From an uncultured Bacteroidales bacterium (lineage in GTDB: Bacteria > Bacteroidota > Bacteroidia > Bacteroidales > UBA932), in contig CALZOR010000014.1 of the NCBI GenBank assembly GCA_945827785.1, positions 1 to 35,869 on the forward strand: 35,869 bases of DNA, in the 5' to 3' direction. The notes under the pieces were generated by a model. It made no database searches. It saw nothing but the letters and a program-made list of their open reading frames with translations, and was not told the DNA's origin. Positions 32,402 through 35,869 of the stretch are shown here, in pieces. The position numbers and the translations under genes are program-made. Within the stretch, counting starts at the first letter, position 1; each line of letters opens with the position of its first letter.

Positions 32402-33796
32402 ATGAAATTCAGAAATATCAAAACAATTATTGCACGCGAATATTCAACCCGCGTAAAGAAGAAATCCTTCCTTCTGGTAACCTTCCTCGGTCCTATTTTC
32501 TTCGCTGCGATTTGCATCCTTCCAAGTGTCATCATGTTCATGACCGAGGATAAGGGCAAGAGTGTCGGAGTCATCGACCAGTCCGGCATCGTCATGCCTA
32601 AAATGGTGGATAACAGCTCCTTCACCTTCGTCGATTATTCCACGGAATCTGTCGAGAACATGAAGAACAGGCTTGACGAGTTAGGCCTTGACGCACTTGT
32701 CGCAGTTTCGGAACTGGATACTCAGGCAAGGACAGTATATGTGACTTCATACTCGAACAAGCCTTTGAGCATGGACCTCAAGGAGGCCATCCAGAGCAGG
32801 GTTGACAATGCCGTTGAAGACTACAGGCTCAGCCTTTACGATATCTCCGACCTGAAGCAGATAATGAAGGACGTGAAGTCCAATGTCATCATCACCTCTT
32901 ATACGATGGATGATTCAACCGGAGAGGAAAAGATTTCATCTTCAGAGGTTTATATGTTTATCTCAATGATTCTTTCCATCATTATATACATGTTCATCGC
33001 GATGTTCTCCGGAATGGTCATGCAGAGTGTCATCGAAGAGAAGTCAAGCAGGGTTGTCGAGGTGCTCGTATCCTCGGTGAAGGCAACCGAACTGATGTTC
33101 GGAAAAATCATTGGTGTTGCATGCGTGGCCTTGACCCAGTTCTTCCTCTGGATTGTCCTGACTGTCGTTATTGTGAGCGGAGTTTCTGCTTTTGTAGGCA
33201 TTGACTCAATTCTTTCGACTTCAACCGCTGCACAGACTGAGCAGATGACAATGATGATGGAGGGAATGGGAGTGGATGCCGATGCTGCCATGGATGCTGC
33301 CGGAATGACAATGCCTGAGATGACGGAAATGGTTGACAGTGAGATGGGGGCAGTCCTTTCCACCCTCAGGGACCTCAATTATGTCCAGCTCATCATTTCG
33401 TTCGTAATTTATTTCTTCCTCGGCTACCTTCTCTATGCTTCTTTCTTTGCTGCAATCGGATCTGCCGTGGAGAATGAGGCTGATACCCAGCAACTTCAGA
33501 TTCCGGTAACAATCCCTCTGATGCTTGCGTTTTTCATCGCTCTCTATGCCTTCAAGTCACCTGACAGTGCTGTCGTGTTCTGGGGGTCGATGATTCCTTT
33601 CACATCACCGATTGTTATGCTTGCAAGGATTCCATTCGGTGTTGCAACATGGGAGATTGTGGTTTCAATGGTGCTTCTTGTTGCTACATTTGCTCTTTGC
33701 GCATGGGCTTCCGCAAAAATCTATAAGATCGGTATCCTCATGTTCGGTAAGAAGACTTCATTTAAGGATTTGTGGAAATGGTTGAAACAGAAATAA
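32402..33796 (+). CDS. ABC-2 type permease, NatB-like
   Basis: A 464-residue membrane protein: one helix at about 23-47, an extracytoplasmic domain (48-182), then a C-terminal bundle (helices near 184-207, 236-262, 328-353, 368-385 and further). The coupling segment EEKSSRVVEVLVSSVKATELMFGK at 212-235 is the hallmark of NatB/ABC-2 permeases. The loop between the third and fourth helices, on the outer side by this topology, is unusually rich in methionine and acidic residues (282-315, eleven Met in about 36 residues). It pairs with the preceding ATPase. Confidence 0.88.
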   Translation: MKFRNIKTIIAREYSTRVKKKSFLLVTFLGPIFFAAICILPSVIMFMTEDKGKSVGVIDQSGIVMPKMVDNSSFTFVDYSTESVENMKNRLDELGLDALVAVSELDTQARTVYVTSYSNKPLSMDLKEAIQSRVDNAVEDYRLSLYDISDLKQIMKDVKSNVIITSYTMDDSTGEEKISSSEVYMFISMILSIIIYMFIAMFSGMVMQSVIEEKSSRVVEVLVSSVKATELMFGKIIGVACVALTQFFLWIVLTVVIVSGVSAFVGIDSILSTSTAAQTEQMTMMMEGMGVDADAAMDAAGMTMPEMTEMVDSEMGAVLSTLRDLNYVQLIISFVIYFFLGYLLYASFFAAIGSAVENEADTQQLQIPVTIPLMLAFFIALYAFKSPDSAVVFWGSMIPFTSPIVMLARIPFGVATWEIVVSMVLLVATFALCAWASAKIYKIGILMFGKKTSFKDLWKWLKQK

Positions 33797-33798
33797 TT

Positions 33799-34644
33799 AT
33801 GAAAAGTTCAACTCTGAGGCTTGCAGCAGTTTCCCTGCTGCTGGCCGTTTTCTCCTTCAGCGCTTCTGCTCAGAGCGGGAAACACAGCTGGAAGGCACAT
33901 GACCTCGACGGTTCGCGCACTGGAGTGACATGCACAGCCAATCGTCAGATAGCCGATGCTCTCGGCAGTTTCAATGGCAGCACTTACGTTGCTCCAAACG
34001 GGAAAAAGTTCTGCAAAAATTCAGCTACGGCTGCCGTTGCAAGGGAAGTTATTTCAGTCCAGCCGGCTATGTCAAGAGTCAGGGAGGTCATCGGATATGC
34101 TCCGAAGCCCATTTACGTAGGTTATCCGGAAAGTCCGCTTTCCAATCTTTTCATTGATGTCATAATGGCCTCAGTTCAGAAGGCCTCAGGGAGGAAGGTT
34201 GACATCGGTGTCGGCAATTTCGGAGGAATCCGTCTTGGAGAACTCAGCGGAAATATCCTTTTGGACGACCTTCTTTCAATGTTCCCGTTCAAGAATCAGA
34301 TTGTATATGTAGGGCACACGGGAGCTTACATAAGGCAGTTGATTGAGACGATGGCAAGTACAAAATTCCAGCCACTTGGCGGAGTCGAGATTGAAGTTGT
34401 GGACGGCAAGGTTGTGAAGGCTCTCATCGGAGGCGAACCTATTGACGATGACAAGGTCTATGGCATGGCTACAATCAGCTTCCTCCTTAACGGTGGCGAC
34501 ATGCTTTATCTCGGACAGGAAGCAATCGACCTTCAGATTTATGACATTGACATTATCGATATCATGCTCGACTATGTCCGCAGCCACACCAAGGCAGGAG
34601 AGGAAATCACATATTCAACTGATTCAAGGGTAATTATCAAATGA
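33799..34644 (+). CDS. Secreted 5'-nucleotidase C-terminal domain protein (substrate domain)
   Basis: The ATG at 33799 gives 281 residues with a type I signal peptide ending near SASAQ (about residue 24). The mature protein matches the 5'-nucleotidase C-terminal domain: SPLSNLFIDVIMASVQ, VGNFGGIRLGELSGNI, FPFKNQIVYVGHTG, and FLLNGGDM near the end. In UshA-type enzymes this domain binds the nucleotide or UDP-sugar, while metals sit in another domain. That other domain is encoded by the next gene, so the enzyme is split, with the C-terminal part encoded first. The product would act in the periplasm on nucleotides. The next gene starts as ATGA over this stop. Confidence 0.88.
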   Translation: MKSSTLRLAAVSLLLAVFSFSASAQSGKHSWKAHDLDGSRTGVTCTANRQIADALGSFNGSTYVAPNGKKFCKNSATAAVAREVISVQPAMSRVREVIGYAPKPIYVGYPESPLSNLFIDVIMASVQKASGRKVDIGVGNFGGIRLGELSGNILLDDLLSMFPFKNQIVYVGHTGAYIRQLIETMASTKFQPLGGVEIEVVDGKVVKALIGGEPIDDDKVYGMATISFLLNGGDMLYLGQEAIDLQIYDIDIIDIMLDYVRSHTKAGEEITYSTDSRVIIK

Positions 34645-35450
34645 TGAAAAGATTATTTCTAATTCTACTTCTTGCGGCCTCTGCAATGAGCCTTGATGCC
34701 CGCAAGCTTACGATACTGCATATGAACGATACGCACAGCCATATTGAGCCGGAACGCACCGGCTCCCGTAAAGGGCATGGAGGCGTGATCGAGCAGGCTG
34801 CGGTAATAGACAGTGTAAGAGCAGCTGAAGGGAAACGCAACGTCCTTCTGCTTCATGGCGGAGATTTCAGCCAGGGTACCTCATACTTTTCGGAACTTCA
34901 CGGAGATTTGGAAATCTCAGTTCTCAATGCAATGGGATTCGACTGCGTCTGTCTCGGAAACCATGAGTTCGATAATGGAACTCAGGAGCTCTGCCGCAGA
35001 CTTTCTTCCCTCAAAATCCCTGTTGTATGCTCCAATTATAATTTCAAGTCCAACGAGCTTGGAAACAAGGTGAAACCATATATCGTTGTCCGGAAGGCCG
35101 GCTTGAAAATCGGCTTTGTAGGCGTCCTGACCGACCTTACCTATGTCGTGGACAGAAGTGTCGCAGACACCTTCACCTACCTGGATCCGGCGGAATCGGC
35201 TTCCCGTAATGCTTCAATCCTGAGGAATGAACACAAATGCGATCTCGTTATCTGTCTGAGTCACTGCGGATGGGAGGAAGATGTAGCAAATGCACCAAGG
35301 ATGCATGACGTGGATGTCATCGTGGGAGGCCATTCGCACACTTTCATTGATGAGCCGGCAGTAATAAAAGGTGCTGATGGCCGGGATATCATTATCGTAC
35401 AGGACGGAAAATACGGCCTTGAACTTGGGCAGCTTGACATAGAATTGTAA
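34641..35450 (+). CDS. Secreted metallophosphatase domain of a 5'-nucleotidase (UshA-like)
   Basis: A 269-residue protein with a signal peptide (cleavage near MSLDA-RK). It has the calcineurin-like metal motifs of the nucleotidase N-domain: ILHMNDTHSHIEP, LLHGGDFSQGT, CLGNHEFDNG, and VIVGGHSHTFID. The C-terminal nucleotide domain is missing and is found as a separate gene directly upstream. The two are translationally coupled (ATG at 34641 or 34644), which suggests they form one periplasmic enzyme for scavenging nucleotides or nucleotide sugars. Confidence 0.9.
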   Translation: MMKRLFLILLLAASAMSLDARKLTILHMNDTHSHIEPERTGSRKGHGGVIEQAAVIDSVRAAEGKRNVLLLHGGDFSQGTSYFSELHGDLEISVLNAMGFDCVCLGNHEFDNGTQELCRRLSSLKIPVVCSNYNFKSNELGNKVKPYIVVRKAGLKIGFVGVLTDLTYVVDRSVADTFTYLDPAESASRNASILRNEHKCDLVICLSHCGWEEDVANAPRMHDVDVIVGGHSHTFIDEPAVIKGADGRDIIIVQDGKYGLELGQLDIEL

Positions 35451-35469
35451 CACTGATAATTTAATTTCC

Positions 35470-35532
35470 ATGAAACGTTTGTTTTCTGCTTTTGCGCTCA
35501 TCCTCCTTTCGCTTTGCCTTTCAGCACAATGA
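35470..35532 (+). pseudogene. Orphan 20-codon signal-peptide ORF, possible gene remnant
   Basis: An ATG at 35470 opens MKRLFSAFALILLSLCLSAQ and stops at once. This is a complete signal peptide (two positive charges, hydrophobic core, A-Q cleavage end) with no mature protein. It resembles the leader of the preceding nucleotidase gene in charge and length. Its TGA overlaps the mntP ATG as ATGA. It is probably the stump of a secreted-protein gene deleted up to mntP; a translated coupling peptide is the alternative. Confidence 0.55.
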
Positions 35533-35869
35533 ATTTTCTCGAGATATTGATAATTGCCGTTGGCGTTTCGATGGATGCTTTCGCTGTGTCTATTTGTAAA
35601 GGATTGTCAGTTAGAGAGATAAATTGGAAGCAGGCTCTTTGTGTCGCTCTTTGGTTTGGTGGCTTTCAGGCATTGATGCCGGTAGCCGGATACTATCTCG
35701 GCGTCGGCTTTGCTGATATTGTTTCTGCCGTTGACCATTGGATTGCCTTCATGCTTCTGACAATCATCGGCGGAAATATGGTAAAGGAATCTTTTTCAAA
35801 AGAAGCTCTAAGGGTTGATGCCGATTTTTCTGCCAGGACCATGTTCGCCATGGCTGTTGCAACAAGCAT
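35529..35869 (+). CDS. mntP: Manganese efflux pump MntP (YebN family), cut by window end
   Basis: The frame from 35529 (MNFLEILIIAVGVSMDAFAVS) is open to the window end, giving 113 of about 190 expected residues. It has the family signature AVGVSMDAFAVSICKGL with Asp16, ALWFGGFQALMPVAGYYLG as the next helix, and AFMLLTIIGGNMVKES. MntP exports Mn2+ across the inner membrane. There is no room upstream for a yybP-ykoY manganese riboswitch (only about 78 bases after the nucleotidase stop, mostly occupied by the orphan signal-peptide frame), so it probably relies on the operon promoter. Confidence 0.9.
   Translation, partial: MNFLEILIIAVGVSMDAFAVSICKGLSVREINWKQALCVALWFGGFQALMPVAGYYLGVGFADIVSAVDHWIAFMLLTIIGGNMVKESFSKEALRVDADFSARTMFAMAVATS

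Overview
The window reads as chromosome of a Bacteroidota (Bacteroidales) species. The evidence is a SusC/SusD pair with lipoprotein neighbours, BACON domains, Bacteroidetes-type promoter boxes (TAnnTTTG, once with an upstream TTTG), few strong Shine-Dalgarno sites, and a housekeeping block of cca, a Xer recombinase, hpf and holA. The genus cannot be fixed from the sequence alone. I saw no rRNA, tRNA, CRISPR array or insertion sequence. No gene-free stretch exceeds 300 bases; the largest gaps (about 180, 143 and 126 bases) are described under their promoters.

Bases 1-9036 are the downstream part of a polysaccharide utilization locus: the end of a SusC porin, a SusD lipoprotein, a DUF5018-like lipoprotein, a phosphodiester-glycosidase (NAGPA-type) lipoprotein, a GHL10-type glycoside-hydrolase lipoprotein, an N-acylglucosamine 2-epimerase and a BACON lipoprotein, closed by a bidirectional terminator. 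The enzyme set suggests a target with amino sugars, possibly in phosphodiester linkage.

Bases 9131-13770 hold a PHP phosphohydrolase and a phosphate module. That module is a PhoR-like kinase and PhoB-like regulator divergent from a Na/Pi cotransporter with a PhoU tail. The gap between them carries four TGTTAA units spaced exactly 11 bases apart, a likely Pho box array. Bases 13864-21113 hold pyruvate phosphate dikinase, a PIN-PhoH ATPase, a PurL-like protein that has lost its catalytic motif, folC, and a Dabb-family protein that overlaps folC tail to tail.

Bases 21240-26304 form a surface-glycan operon: a flippase, a TupA-like ATP-grasp protein, a DUF616-GT2 fusion glycosyltransferase and a GT4-like glycosyltransferase. 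Bases 26294-30317 hold an RluA-type pseudouridine synthase, divergent from an operon of an HsdR-N nuclease-fold protein, cca, a Xer recombinase and hpf. After a terminator, a well-formed promoter starts the last group: holA, a NatAB-type ABC exporter, a 5'-nucleotidase split over two genes in reversed order, an orphan 20-codon signal peptide, and mntP cut by the window end.
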